A DNA stretch of 64,000 bases, from contig NZ_CP073117.1 of the NCBI RefSeq assembly GCF_024205745.1, positions 1,488,001 to 1,552,000 of the forward strand, written 5' to 3'. Below, in pieces: positions 7,596-16,617 of the stretch (positions are counted from its first letter, which is position 1; each line of letters starts with the position of its first letter). Below the pieces are notes generated by a model. It saw only the letters and a program-made list of their open reading frames with translations. It was not told where the DNA came from and did no database searches. A program made the translations under genes and the position numbers. The DNA is from Neisseria subflava. Lineage in GTDB: Bacteria; Pseudomonadota; Gammaproteobacteria; Burkholderiales; Neisseriaceae.

Positions 7596-9851
7596 ATGGG
7601 ACAGTACAAGAAGCTTTGGTACTTGCTGTTTGCCGTGCTGGCAGTATGCTTTACCATTCTTGGTTATATGGGTAGCGAAGTCTATAAAAAGGCTCCGCCA
7701 TACCCTGAACAAGTCGTTTCTGCATCCGGCAAAGTCTTGATGACCAAAGACGATATTTTGGCAGGTCAATCTGCATGGCAAACTATCGGCGGTATGGAAG
7801 TCGGCTCTGTATTGGGTCACGGTGCATACCAAGCTCCGGACTGGACTGCCGACTGGCTGCACCGCGAGCTGGTTGCATGGTTGGATCTGACTGCGCAAGA
7901 AACTTACGGCAAAAAATTTGACGAAGTTTCTCCTGAAGAACAAGCTGTTCTGAAAACCCGTTTGGCTGACGAATACCGCAACCAAAGCCGTATTAAGGAA
8001 GATGGCTCTGTCGTTGTCAGCGATACCCGCGTGAAAGCGATTGAAAGCATCCTGCCTTACTACCACGGTGTGTACAGCGACGATCCTAAGTTCCAAACCA
8101 CTCGTGAACACTTTGCAATGAAAAACAATACATTGCCAAGCCAAGAAGCGCGTGAAAAACTGTTCAACTTCTTCTTCTGGACTTCTTGGTCTGCTTCGAC
8201 CAACCGTCCTGACGAGAACTTCACTTACACCAACAACTGGCCGCACGAGCCTTTGATCAACAACGTACCGACTACTGAAAACTACATGTGGTCTTTCACC
8301 AGCGTGGTATTGTTGCTGATGGGTATCGGCTTGCTGATGTGGGGTTACTCTTTCTTGACCAAACATGAAGAGGTTGAAGTACCTACTGAAGATCCTATCT
8401 CTAAAGTACAACTGACTCCTTCTCAAAAAGCGTTGGGCAAATATGTATTCCTGACTGTTGCGCTGTTTGTCGTACAAGTACTGTTGGGTGGTTTGACCGC
8501 TCACTATACTGTCGAAGGTCAAGGCTTCTACGGTATCGATACTGCATTGGGCTTTGAAATGGCCGACTGGTTCCCATATGCGCTGACCCGTACTTGGCAC
8601 ATCCAATCCGCTATTTTCTGGATTGCAACCGGCTTCCTGACAGCAGGTCTGTTCTTGGCTCCGATTGTGAACGGCGGTAAAGATCCTAAATTCCAACGTG
8701 CCGGTGTGAACTTCCTGTACATTGCCCTGTTCATCGTAGTCGGCGGTTCTTACGCAGGTAACTTCTTTGCTTTGACTCACATCATCCCACCTGAGCTGAA
8801 CTTCTGGTTCGGTCACCAAGGTTACGAATACTTGGATTTGGGTCGCTTCTGGCAACTTCTGCTGATGGTCGGCTTGCTGCTGTGGCTGTTCCTGATGTTG
8901 CGTTGTACTATCTCTGCCTTTAAAGAAAAAGGTACAGACAAAAACCTGTTGGCTATCTTCGTAGCTTCTATGGTCGGTGTGGGTGTGTTCTACGCTCCTG
9001 GCCTGTTCTACGGTGAGAAATCTCCAATCGCTGTGATGGAATACTGGCGTTGGTGGGTGGTTCACCTGTGGGTAGAAGGCTTCTTCGAAGTGTTCGCTAC
9101 TGCCGCCTTCGCATTCATCTTCTACAACATGGGCTTTGTCCGCCGTAGTACTGCTACTGCTTCTACTCTGGCAGCTGCTGCAATCTTCATGTTGGGTGGT
9201 ATTCCAGGTACATTGCACCACTTGTACTTCTCCGGCTCTACCTCTGCTTCTATGGCAATCGGTGCATGTTTCTCCGCTTTGGAAGTTGTGCCTTTGGTTC
9301 TGCTGGGTCGTGAAGCTTACGAACACTGGTCTTACCAACACCATTCCGACTGGGCGAAACGTCTGCGTTGGCCTTTGATGTGCTTCGTAGCAGTTGCCTT
9401 CTGGAACATGATCGGTGCCGGCGTATTCGGCTTCCTGATTAACCCGCCGATTTCCCTGTTCTACATCCAAGGTCTGAACACTACTGCAGTTCACGCTCAC
9501 GCGGCTCTGTTCGGTGTGTATGGTTTCTTGGCTCTGGGCTTCGTATTGCTGGTTGCACGCTACCTGAAACCTAATGTTCAATTTGACGACAAACTGATGA
9601 CTTGGGGCTTCTGGCTGCTGAACGGCGGTCTGGTGGGTATGATTGCCATCAGCCTGTTGCCGGTCGGCGTGATTCAAGCTTACGCTTCTATCACTCACGG
9701 TCTGTGGTATGCACGTAGCGAAGAATTCCTGCAAATGGAAATCCTGGATACCCTGCGTTGGGTTCGTACCGCTGCTGACTTGATCTTCATCGGTGGTGCT
9801 GTCTGCGTTGCCATCCAAGCTACCAAAATCGTATTCAGCCGCGATAAATAA
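7596..9851 (+). CDS. norB: quinol-dependent nitric oxide reductase qNorB
   Basis: Reduces two NO to N2O at the inner membrane using quinol, with no separate cytochrome c subunit. The 751 residues comprise an N-terminal membrane helix, a periplasmic domain (about 30-220) with the GGMEVGSVLGHGAYQAPDWTADW stretch typical of the fused quinol-oxidising module, and then a heme-copper-oxidase-type bundle of about twelve helices. Conserved His-containing motifs include YWRWWVVHLWVEGFFEVF, PGTLHHLYFSG and AVHAHAALFGVYGF. AAGGAGT upstream is a good ribosome-binding site. Divergent pairing with aniA couples NO production to NO removal. Confidence 0.97.
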   Translation: MGQYKKLWYLLFAVLAVCFTILGYMGSEVYKKAPPYPEQVVSASGKVLMTKDDILAGQSAWQTIGGMEVGSVLGHGAYQAPDWTADWLHRELVAWLDLTAQETYGKKFDEVSPEEQAVLKTRLADEYRNQSRIKEDGSVVVSDTRVKAIESILPYYHGVYSDDPKFQTTREHFAMKNNTLPSQEAREKLFNFFFWTSWSASTNRPDENFTYTNNWPHEPLINNVPTTENYMWSFTSVVLLLMGIGLLMWGYSFLTKHEEVEVPTEDPISKVQLTPSQKALGKYVFLTVALFVVQVLLGGLTAHYTVEGQGFYGIDTALGFEMADWFPYALTRTWHIQSAIFWIATGFLTAGLFLAPIVNGGKDPKFQRAGVNFLYIALFIVVGGSYAGNFFALTHIIPPELNFWFGHQGYEYLDLGRFWQLLLMVGLLLWLFLMLRCTISAFKEKGTDKNLLAIFVASMVGVGVFYAPGLFYGEKSPIAVMEYWRWWVVHLWVEGFFEVFATAAFAFIFYNMGFVRRSTATASTLAAAAIFMLGGIPGTLHHLYFSGSTSASMAIGACFSALEVVPLVLLGREAYEHWSYQHHSDWAKRLRWPLMCFVAVAFWNMIGAGVFGFLINPPISLFYIQGLNTTAVHAHAALFGVYGFLALGFVLLVARYLKPNVQFDDKLMTWGFWLLNGGLVGMIAISLLPVGVIQAYASITHGLWYARSEEFLQMEILDTLRWVRTAADLIFIGGAVCVAIQATKIVFSRDK

Positions 9852-9871
9852 TCTTAAGCTGAATTAAATCG

Positions 9872-9903
9872 AAGGCCGTCTGAAAAGTTTTCAGACGGCC
9901 TTT
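9872..9903 (+). terminator. DUS inverted-repeat terminator after norB
   Basis: A 15-bp stem of two opposed AG-DUS copies with a 2-base loop, ending in TTT. Confidence 0.85.
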
Positions 9904-9907
9904 CTGT

Positions 9908-9913
9908 TATAAT
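9908..9913 (+). promoter_or_regulatory. prmB -10 box
   Basis: A perfect TATAAT lies 34 bases before the prmB start, immediately after the norB terminator. Confidence 0.5.
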
Positions 9914-9946
9914 TTCAATATTCTTAAATTGACAAGACAAAACATT

Positions 9947-10846
9947 ATGTTCAACCAAGCTGCTCAAGAGCTGACTACTGTTCGCGATTTATTGCGTTTC
10001 GCCGTCAGCCGTTTTAATGATGCCGGACTGTTTTTCGGACACGGAAGTGATAATGCCCATGACGAGGCAGCCTATCTGATTTTGCACACTTTGAACCTGC
10101 CTTTGGATACGTTGGAGCCTTATTTGGATGCCAAATTGTTGCAAAGTGAGAAGGAGGAAGTGTTGTCCATTATCGAACGCCGCGCAGTTGAGCATATTCC
10201 TGCCGCGTATCTGACGCATCAGGCATGGCAGGGTGAGTTTGATTTTTATGTCGATGAGCGCGTTATTGTGCCTCGTTCTTTTATTTACGAATTGCTTGGC
10301 GACGGTATCCGTCCTTGGATTGAGCACGATGAGTTGGTGCATCGAGCTTTGGATTTGTGTACCGGTAGCGGCTGTTTGGCCATTCAAATGGCGCACCACT
10401 ATCCCGACGCACAAATCGATGCTGTCGATTTGAGCTTGGATGCGCTGGAAGTGGCCGCGATCAATATTGAAGATTATGGCTTGGAAGATCGCATCAGCTT
10501 GGTGCATACCGATTTGTTTGAAGGTTTGGATGATACCTACGACTTAATTGTTTCCAATCCGCCTTATGTTGACGCGAAATCTGTGGAGGCGTTGCCTGAT
10601 GAATACCTGCATGAGCCGGAATTGGCTTTGGGCAGTGGCGAAGATGGTTTGGACGCTACACGTCAAATCATTCTGCAAGCGGCGAAATATTTGAATCCGA
10701 GAGGTGTATTGTTGGTTGAAATCGGTCACAACCGTGAAGTATTGGAAGCGGCTTATCCCGAATTACCGTTTACTTGGTTGGAAACCAGCGGTGGTGATGG
10801 GTTTGTATTCCTGTTGACCCGCGAGCAATTACTGGGTGAAGAATAG
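9947..10846 (+). CDS. prmB: 50S ribosomal protein uL3 glutamine methyltransferase PrmB
   Basis: This 299-residue SAM-dependent methyltransferase modifies a glutamine of ribosomal protein L3. The SAM-binding motif ALDLCTGSGCLAIQMA lies near residue 130, and the catalytic NPPY motif (IVSNPPYVDAKS) near 190. The N-terminal helical domain with AAYLILHTLNLPLDTL is that of the PrmB/PrmC group. AYLTHQAWQGEFDFYVDERVIVPRS fits PrmB better than PrmC. The ATG at 9947 is preferred to an upstream in-frame TTG at 9929. Confidence 0.9.
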   Translation: MFNQAAQELTTVRDLLRFAVSRFNDAGLFFGHGSDNAHDEAAYLILHTLNLPLDTLEPYLDAKLLQSEKEEVLSIIERRAVEHIPAAYLTHQAWQGEFDFYVDERVIVPRSFIYELLGDGIRPWIEHDELVHRALDLCTGSGCLAIQMAHHYPDAQIDAVDLSLDALEVAAINIEDYGLEDRISLVHTDLFEGLDDTYDLIVSNPPYVDAKSVEALPDEYLHEPELALGSGEDGLDATRQIILQAAKYLNPRGVLLVEIGHNREVLEAAYPELPFTWLETSGGDGFVFLLTREQLLGEE

Positions 10847-10863
10847 TTTATTTTGATATAAAT

Positions 10864-10906
10864 AAAACAAATGCCGTCTGAAAAAGTTTCAGACGGCATT
10901 TGTTTT
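10864..10906 (+). terminator. long AT-DUS inverted-repeat terminator
   Basis: A perfect 20-bp stem with a 3-base loop is built from two ATGCCGTCTGAA uptake sequences. It is the only hairpin here made of the AT dialect; neighbouring ones use AGGCCGTCTGAA. Confidence 0.85.
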
Positions 10907-11071
10907 GTATAATCTTTAATATTTAAAGAAAATACAAATGTCTATGGTATGCTGAATATGAAATCCAAGCAGGCTTTGAAACTATGGCTTATAATATTCA
11001 TCATAGTTTCTAACGTCAGTGAATTTTTATTACTGATTTTTTGTAGAACATATACTGCCAAACTCCATATT

Positions 11072-11809
11072 ATGAATAATTATTTAAAATCAGGCCTGTT
11101 GGCTGCTGCTTTGTTCAGTATGCCCGTTGTCGCCTTTGCCCAGCAACATACCGTTTATTTCAATCAAAACGGTAAACTGACGGCGACCATGCCTTCGGTT
11201 GCTTATGTTCGCCAATACAAGATTGAGGCAGGCAAGGCGCAGGTGCAGGATTTTTACTATCCATCGATGAAGAAATATTCTGATCCTTATGAAGTACCTG
11301 CCGGTCAGATTAAGGTTTTTGTGCCGGCGTTGGATAACGGTACGCTGACCCTGTGGCATTTCAACGGTCAGAAAAAGATGGTCGGCAGCTATCGCAACGG
11401 TAAACCGCATGGTGAATGGGTCAACTGGTATCCAAACGGTAAAAAATCTGCGGTGATGCCTTATCAAAATGGACTGAGTGAAGGCGTGGGTTCCCGCTAT
11501 TATCGAAATGGTGTGAAAGAAAGCGAAATCCAATTTAAGCACGATAAAGCCAATGGTCATTGGAAACAATGGTATTCAGACGGCAGCCCGAAAACCGAAA
11601 TGATGATGAGCAATGATAAACCGACGGAGATTATCAGTTGGGATGAAAATGGCCGCATCGTGTCTGAATTGAGTATTCGCAACGGTAAACGCAGCGGCAT
11701 TATTTTGGATTGGTATGATGATGGTGCGAAGAAATCCGAGCTGGTTTATAAAGACGACCAGTTGGTGAAAAAAACTTTCTGGGATACGGACGGATACGTT
11801 CTCGAATAA
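11072..11809 (+). CDS. MORN-repeat (YwqK-like) exported protein
   Basis: Encodes 245 residues, starting with the signal peptide MNNYLKSGLLAAALFSMPVV with cleavage likely after AFA. The body carries at least four repeats of the form NG-x-x-x-G-x-W-x-x-W-Y-x-x-G-x-x-x, for example YRNGKPHGEWVNWYPNGKK. These are MORN/toxin-antitoxin YwqK-type repeats, which form beta-hairpin ribbons. Such proteins are common in Neisseria and Bacteroidetes; their function is mostly unknown. The frame is open for 41 codons further upstream (to 10949), but the signal peptide sets the start at 11072. It is flanked by hairpins on both sides and is therefore monocistronic. Confidence 0.8.
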   Translation: MNNYLKSGLLAAALFSMPVVAFAQQHTVYFNQNGKLTATMPSVAYVRQYKIEAGKAQVQDFYYPSMKKYSDPYEVPAGQIKVFVPALDNGTLTLWHFNGQKKMVGSYRNGKPHGEWVNWYPNGKKSAVMPYQNGLSEGVGSRYYRNGVKESEIQFKHDKANGHWKQWYSDGSPKTEMMMSNDKPTEIISWDENGRIVSELSIRNGKRSGIILDWYDDGAKKSELVYKDDQLVKKTFWDTDGYVLE

Positions 11810-11822
11810 TTTTGACAATAAA

Positions 11823-11849
11823 AAACCGCAGGCTGATTAGCTTGCGGTT
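11823..11849. terminator. bidirectional terminator between the MORN gene and apt
   Basis: The arms AACCGCA and TGCGGTT enclose a 12-base loop, with an A run before and a T run after, so it can end both convergent transcripts. It contains no DUS. Confidence 0.8.
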
Positions 11850-11855
11850 TTTTTA

Positions 11856-12416
11856 TTACATACAGCCTTTGTTTTGGCATAGGGTAAATAACGGCGCGCC
11901 GCTTTCACGGATTTTTTTGCCACCGTCCAAGTCGGTAAATTCCAAAATGGCAGCCGCTTCGATTACTTCGCCGCCCAGTTTTCGGATCAACTCGACACCT
12001 GCCAGCATTGTGCCGCCGGTTGCCACCAAATCATCTACCAACAAAACGCGTGCGCCCGGCTTGATGGCGTCGGTATGGATTTCTACCGTTGCTTCACCAT
12101 ATTCCAAAGCGTAACTTTGAGAAACCGTATCAAACGGCAGTTTGCCTTTTTTGCGGATGGGGATAAAGCCGACATTCAGCTGATAGGCCAAAGCCGCACC
12201 AATGATGAAGCCGCGCGCATCCAAGCCCGCCACGACATCAACTTTCTGCCCCATATAGCGGTAAACCAGTAAATCGACCAGCAGGCGGAAATATTCTGCG
12301 CTTTGCAAAACGGGAGTAATGTCATGAAACAAAATCCCTTTTTGCGGCCAATTTTCAATTTTACGGATTTTGTCCGCCAAAGCTTCTACGCCCATTACTT
12401 CAGGATGAATCAACAT
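11856..12416 (-). CDS. apt: adenine phosphoribosyltransferase
   Basis: Makes AMP from adenine and PRPP (purine salvage). This 186-residue protein has the PRPP-binding motif [18 protein letters not shown], the substrate region [19 protein letters not shown] and the flexible-loop segment [12 protein letters not shown], all standard for bacterial Apt. The start at 12416 ([13 protein letters not shown]) could be replaced by the internal Met at codon 8. The gene is convergent with the MORN gene and divergent from gmk. Confidence 0.95.
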   Translation of the reverse strand: MLIHPEVMGVEALADKIRKIENWPQKGILFHDITPVLQSAEYFRLLVDLLVYRYMGQKVDVVAGLDARGFIIGAALAYQLNVGFIPIRKKGKLPFDTVSQSYALEYGEATVEIHTDAIKPGARVLLVDDLVATGGTMLAGVELIRKLGGEVIEAAAILEFTDLDGGKKIRESGAPLFTLCQNKGCM

Positions 12417-12548
12417 TTCGACATTCCGAAATCAAAAAGTTTTTAACACGATATTGTAGCGGTCATATGCGGACTTGCCAAATTAATCGATACAATAGCC
12501 AAATTTTGCAACATGCCGTCTGAAATTCCGAGAAACATTGTGTTGTGT

Positions 12549-12554
12549 TATAAT
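12549..12554 (+). promoter_or_regulatory. gmk -10 box
   Basis: A perfect TATAAT preceded by TGTG (near extended -10) lies about 30 bases before the gmk start codon. Confidence 0.55.
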
Positions 12555-12584
12555 TTACAGGTACATACCATCGGCTGAACCACC

Positions 12585-13202
12585 ATGCAAAATCATAAAA
12601 AAGGCAATATTTACATCATTTCTGCCGCTTCCGGCACAGGTAAAACGACCTTGGTGTCGCGCCTGTTGAAAAATCATGACGACATCCGTGTTTCCATTTC
12701 TCATACCACACGCCAGCCGCGTGAGGGTGAGACACATGGTGTGCATTACCACTTTGTTCCCAAAGAAGAATTTGAATCACTGATTGAGCAAAGAGCCTTT
12801 TTGGAACACGCCAATGTGTTCGGCAATTATTACGGCACCAGCATCGCCGGCGTAAATTCGTTGAGCGAAGAGGGCTATGATGTAATTTTGGAAATCGATG
12901 TGCAAGGTGCGGCGCAAGTGCGTAAATCGTTGCCTGAAGCCAGCAGCATTTTTATCCTGCCGCCTTCCTTTGAAGTTTTAGCGCAACGTTTGATCGGCCG
13001 TGGTACAGACAGTGAAGAAGTTATTCAAACGCGCCTTTCAAAAGCCCGTCATGAGATTGAGCAATCCGTTTTGTTCGATTACGTTGTCGTGAATGACGAT
13101 TTGGATCGTGCCGAAGCCGATTTGTTCCACATTATTAAAGCAGGCCGTCTGAAAAAATCCTCTCAACAGGGATTTATCTCAAACCTGTTGGAAAATTCCT
13201 AA
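12585..13202 (+). CDS. gmk: guanylate kinase
   Basis: Phosphorylates GMP to GDP. The 205 residues include the P-loop SAASGTGKTTL (about 12-22), the GMP-binding segment SISHTTRQPREGE with HYHF, and the lid region RLIGRGTDSEEVIQTRL. It is followed by rpoZ and spoT on the same strand, the conserved proteobacterial gmk-rpoZ-spoT order that links nucleotide pools, RNA polymerase and the stringent response. A DUS lies inside the 3' end (about 13142-13154). Confidence 0.97.
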   Translation: MQNHKKGNIYIISAASGTGKTTLVSRLLKNHDDIRVSISHTTRQPREGETHGVHYHFVPKEEFESLIEQRAFLEHANVFGNYYGTSIAGVNSLSEEGYDVILEIDVQGAAQVRKSLPEASSIFILPPSFEVLAQRLIGRGTDSEEVIQTRLSKARHEIEQSVLFDYVVVNDDLDRAEADLFHIIKAGRLKKSSQQGFISNLLENS

Positions 13203-13254
13203 AAAACAGCGAAAATAACCGTTTATTTGAAACATAGAAAGAAAGCAAGCAAAC

Positions 13255-13461
13255 ATGGCCCGTATTACTACTGAAGACTGTACAGGTAAAATCCCTAACC
13301 ACTTCGACCTTACCCTCGTTGCCGCCCGTCGCGCACGCCAATTAGAAAACGGCAATACGCCTTTGGTTGACGACATCCGCAACAACAAACCAACCGTTAC
13401 CGCCCTGCGCGAAATCGCAGCCGGACAAATCGGAACCGAGCTGCTGACCCGCAACAAATAA
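13255..13461 (+). CDS. rpoZ: RNA polymerase omega subunit
   Basis: This 68-residue protein reads [20 protein letters not shown], followed by [13 protein letters not shown], the conserved omega core that clamps the beta-prime C-terminus. It helps assemble RNA polymerase and contributes to the ppGpp site. It sits between gmk and spoT as in most proteobacteria. GAAAGAAAGCAAGC upstream provides a purine-rich ribosome-binding region. Confidence 0.96.
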   Translation: MARITTEDCTGKIPNHFDLTLVAARRARQLENGNTPLVDDIRNNKPTVTALREIAAGQIGTELLTRNK

Positions 13462-13552
13462 ACCAACCGGCAAACCGATAAAACCGCCGCGCGGACTGTA
13501 TCGGTGCGATATCACAACCGATACAGTCTGACGGCTTAAAAATAGCCATAAA

Positions 13553-13564
13553 AGGCCGTCTGAA
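13553..13564 (+). repeat. DUS abutting the spoT start codon
   Basis: An AGGCCGTCTGAA copy ends one base before the spoT ATG, where a Shine-Dalgarno element would normally lie. The DUS core AGG may itself serve as weak ribosome-binding sequence. Confidence 0.8.
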
Positions 13565-13565
13565 A

Positions 13566-15722
13566 ATGCCAGCCCCACTGCCTACCGCCCTCTATGATCC
13601 GTTGACAGCAGAAGCGCGCGAGCTTCTGTTTCGCACCGCATCCTATCTCAATACCAACGAGCAGGCCGAGCTTGAAAGAGCCGTTGCCTACGCTTTCCAC
13701 GCCCATGACGGACAAACCCGTAAAAGCGGCGAACCCTACATCACCCATCCCCTTGCCGTTGCCACGCAGCTTGCGATTTGGCACATGGATGTTCAAGGTC
13801 TCTGCGCAGGCGTTATGCACGATGTATTGGAAGATACGGGTGTAACCAAAGTCGAAATGGCGGCAGAATTCGGCGATACCATTGCTGAAATGGTAGACGG
13901 TCTCTCCAAGCTGGAAAAACTCAAATTTGAAGATCATGCCGAGCATCAGGCGGAAAGTTTCCGCAAGCTTATCCTCGCCATGACTAAAGACGTGCGCGTC
14001 ATCGTCGTCAAACTTGCCGACCGATTGCACAATATGCGCACCCTTGGCTCTATGCGTCCGGAAAAACGCCGCCGCATCGCCAAAGAAACCCTCGAAATCT
14101 ATGCTCAAATCGCCAATCGCATTGGCCTGAACAATGCGTATCAAGAGCTTCAAGACTTATCGTTCCAAAACCTCCACCCAAGACGCTACGAAACCCTGAA
14201 AAAAGCCATGGACAACAGCCGCAAAAATCGCCGCGATGTTGTCGGTAAAGTGTTGCGTGCATTCAGTCAGCGTTTGGTTGGTGTCAATATTGAAGCCAAA
14301 ATCAAAGGCCGCGAGAAAAACTTATACAGCATCCATCAAAAAATGCTGGCTAAAAAGCTGCGTTTTGCAGAAGTGATGGATATCTATGGCTTTCGGGTCA
14401 TCGTAAACAACATTCCTGCCTGTTACGCCGCGTTGGGCGCATTGCATAATTTATACCACCCCAAGCCCGGCCGTTTCAAAGACTATATCGCCATTCCGAA
14501 AAGCAACGGCTACCAAAGCCTGCACACAACCTTGGTCGGCCCTTATGGTTTGCCGATCGAAGTGCAAATCCGTACGCGTGAAATGGACGCTGTGGCTGAG
14601 GGCGGTATTGCCGGCCATTGGATTTACAAATCTGGTGAAAACACTCCGGACCAAGCCGTCCTCCATATGAACCGATGGATGAAAAATATTCTTGACCTGC
14701 AAGCCAGTAGCTCAAATGCCATCGAGTTTCTGGAGCATGTCAAAGTCGATTTGTTCCCTAACGAAGTCTATATCGTTACCCCGAAAGGCGATATCCTTAC
14801 CTTGCCGAAAGGTGCGACGCCGATTGACTTTGCCTATGCCGTACACACCAATATCGGTCATAAAACCGTTGCCGCGCGTATCAATAACGTCATGATGCCG
14901 CTGCGCACCAAGCTGAAAACCGGCGATACGGTAGAAATCATTACTTCCGAGCATGCCAAGCCTAATGTAGCATGGCTGAACTTTGCCGTTTCCAGCCGTG
15001 CGCGCAGCGCCATCCGCCAATACATTAAAAATCTGAATCGTCACGATGCCGTTGTTTTAGGTGAAAACCTGCTGCAAAAAGCTTTATCCAGTCTGTTGCC
15101 TAAAGACATCCTGCTTTCAGACGACCTCAAAGAAAAATACCTTGCCGATCTGAATACCAAACAAACCTCGTTTGAAGAGGTTCTTTACAATGTCGGTATG
15201 GGGCATACTTTGCCGGTACACGTTGCCATGCACATTGCCGAGTTGGCAGGCCAACATTTTGGCAGCACGGTCAAGCTCAGTCCGATCAAAGTCAACGATC
15301 AGGAAACCGGCCGGATTCATTTTGCCGAATGTTGCCATCCGATTCCCGGCGATGCGATCCGCGCCTTATTGGTCAAAGACAAGGGTATGATTATCCACCG
15401 TGATACCTGCCAAACTTTGGTCAAAGCCGATCCGGAAGAGCAACTCGATGCGGGCTGGGACAGTTTGCGCAATCAAACGTACCGCACCATCCTCAATGTC
15501 AAATCCGAAGATGCGCATGGTTTGCTTGCCTCAATGGCGCAAGCGATTTCCAATTCCGGTGCGGACATCGAATCTGTCGATACGCCGACCAAAGCGCAAG
15601 CAGGAACAGAAGGTTTTGTAGAATTTAAATTCACAATTAAAGTTAAAGACTTGGATCAGGTTAATCAGATTATTCATGAAATGCATGCCAATCCGAATAT
15701 CCGCAAAGTGATTCGAGGATAA
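13566..15722 (+). CDS. spoT: bifunctional (p)ppGpp synthetase/hydrolase
   Basis: Controls the stringent response. The 718 residues are ordered as follows: HD hydrolase domain with HDVLEDT (85-91) and KLADRLHNMRTL; synthetase domain (about 240-360) with YGFRVIVN and YIAIPKSNGYQSLHTT; TGS domain (about 390-455) with VYIVTPKGDILTLPKGATPIDFAY; and a C-terminal ACT domain ending in IRKVIRG. Intact HD residues mean it can degrade as well as make ppGpp, so it is SpoT/Rel type. Translation starts directly behind a DUS. Confidence 0.96.
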   Translation: MPAPLPTALYDPLTAEARELLFRTASYLNTNEQAELERAVAYAFHAHDGQTRKSGEPYITHPLAVATQLAIWHMDVQGLCAGVMHDVLEDTGVTKVEMAAEFGDTIAEMVDGLSKLEKLKFEDHAEHQAESFRKLILAMTKDVRVIVVKLADRLHNMRTLGSMRPEKRRRIAKETLEIYAQIANRIGLNNAYQELQDLSFQNLHPRRYETLKKAMDNSRKNRRDVVGKVLRAFSQRLVGVNIEAKIKGREKNLYSIHQKMLAKKLRFAEVMDIYGFRVIVNNIPACYAALGALHNLYHPKPGRFKDYIAIPKSNGYQSLHTTLVGPYGLPIEVQIRTREMDAVAEGGIAGHWIYKSGENTPDQAVLHMNRWMKNILDLQASSSNAIEFLEHVKVDLFPNEVYIVTPKGDILTLPKGATPIDFAYAVHTNIGHKTVAARINNVMMPLRTKLKTGDTVEIITSEHAKPNVAWLNFAVSSRARSAIRQYIKNLNRHDAVVLGENLLQKALSSLLPKDILLSDDLKEKYLADLNTKQTSFEEVLYNVGMGHTLPVHVAMHIAELAGQHFGSTVKLSPIKVNDQETGRIHFAECCHPIPGDAIRALLVKDKGMIIHRDTCQTLVKADPEEQLDAGWDSLRNQTYRTILNVKSEDAHGLLASMAQAISNSGADIESVDTPTKAQAGTEGFVEFKFTIKVKDLDQVNQIIHEMHANPNIRKVIRG

Positions 15723-15735
15723 TCTTGTTATAAGC

Positions 15736-15769
15736 AAAGGCCGTCTGAAAGCATTTTCAGACGGCCTTT
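15736..15769. terminator. DUS inverted-repeat terminator after spoT
   Basis: Opposed AG-DUS copies form a stem with a GCA-type short loop followed by five T residues. Confidence 0.85.
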
Positions 15770-15818
15770 TTGATGTTTACAAATAAAAGCTGTTGGCTTT
15801 TTTGTAATTGGATTGGGT

Positions 15819-15980
15819 TTAACTCAACCAAAAACGGAAAACCAAAAAGAAAACTAAGGCCAAAACGCCGGCCCAAACCAGTAACATAAATCCGGCTACT
15901 GCCTGACCCAAGCGGTAAACAGAATTTTTGCGTTCGTCTTCGAGTAGGGGATTAGGTGTATCGTGCGGTTTGTCGGACAT
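15819..15980 (-). CDS. small single-pass membrane protein downstream of recX
   Basis: A short frame of 53 codons reads MSDKPHDTPNPLLEDERKNS and then a 27-residue hydrophobic segment (AVAGFMLLVWAGVLALVFFLVFRFW, in two parts) before the stop. The polar N-terminus and C-terminal anchor suggest an inner-membrane protein. It lies about 75 bases after recX on the same strand, so it may be cotranscribed. I do not recognise a family. AGAGCTTC precedes the ATG as a weak ribosome-binding site. Confidence 0.6.
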   Translation of the reverse strand: MSDKPHDTPNPLLEDERKNSVYRLGQAVAGFMLLVWAGVLALVFFLVFRFWLS

Positions 15981-16055
15981 GATGAAGCTCTGATTGAATT
16001 ATTGAATAAAAGCGTAAGGGTACGCCGATAGAAGCAAAGATTCAAGTGGGAATGA

Positions 16056-16517
16056 TTATTGATAGAAGTCTTCGTCTTCATTCCACGCGGTTTTTAAGGC
16101 CGTCTGAATGGTGTCGGCGCCAAAGCCGCGATAGGCAAGGAAACGCGCTTGTTTTTGTTTTTCTTTCAAATCTTGAGCTTCTTGCTTGAATTTTTTACGC
16201 AAGACGGAAATGGCGGTTTGCAGCTCGTCCTCCCTGTCGGGTAAGAATTCCCGACAGTCGTCTGCATCGATACCTTGTTGCGCCAAGGCTTGCTTGAGGC
16301 GGAGCGTGCCGTAACGGTTGCTCTTGCTGTGAATATAGGCTTCTGCATAACGCTGGTCGGATTGCCAATTCCGTTCGGCGAATTCGTCCAAAACCTTTTC
16401 CAATTCTTCTTCGCTTTCAGCGTGGGGAGCCAGTTTGCGTTTCAAGCCGACACGGCTGACTTCCTGACGGGAAAGAATATCCAAGGCGCGGGCGCGTAAG
16501 GTTTTGGGAAGTTTCAT
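16056..16517 (-). CDS. recX: regulatory protein RecX
   Basis: RecX modulates RecA filament growth. This 153-residue protein shows the three-helix repeats of the family: ARALDILSRQEVSRVGLKRKL at the N-terminus, VLDEFAERNWQSDQRYAEAYIHSK in the middle, and RFLAYRGFGADTIQTAL near the C-terminus. The length is typical. recA is not in the window. A DUS lies at the 3' end (about 16097-16108). Confidence 0.9.
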   Translation of the reverse strand: MKLPKTLRARALDILSRQEVSRVGLKRKLAPHAESEEELEKVLDEFAERNWQSDQRYAEAYIHSKSNRYGTLRLKQALAQQGIDADDCREFLPDREDELQTAISVLRKKFKQEAQDLKEKQKQARFLAYRGFGADTIQTALKTAWNEDEDFYQ

Positions 16518-16560
16518 GGGGATATGGAAGGAGAGGGATTTTAACTACATTGAATTACAT

Positions 16561-16605
16561 TTCAGACGGCCTGATTGGGTAAAAACACCGAAAAGGCCGT
16601 CTGAA
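16561..16605. terminator. inverted DUS pair between gph and recX
   Basis: TTCAGACGGCCT and AGGCCGTCTGAA are separated by 21 bases and can pair. The stem follows gph on the minus strand. Confidence 0.6.
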
Positions 16606-16617
16606 AATAAAGCCGAA

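Noticed and set aside
7509-9818. Open frame of 769 codons on the minus strand across norB
   Set aside because: It is an exact antisense shadow of norB, rich in Gln/His/Thr with no membrane or domain pattern. norB itself is a fully conserved family member.
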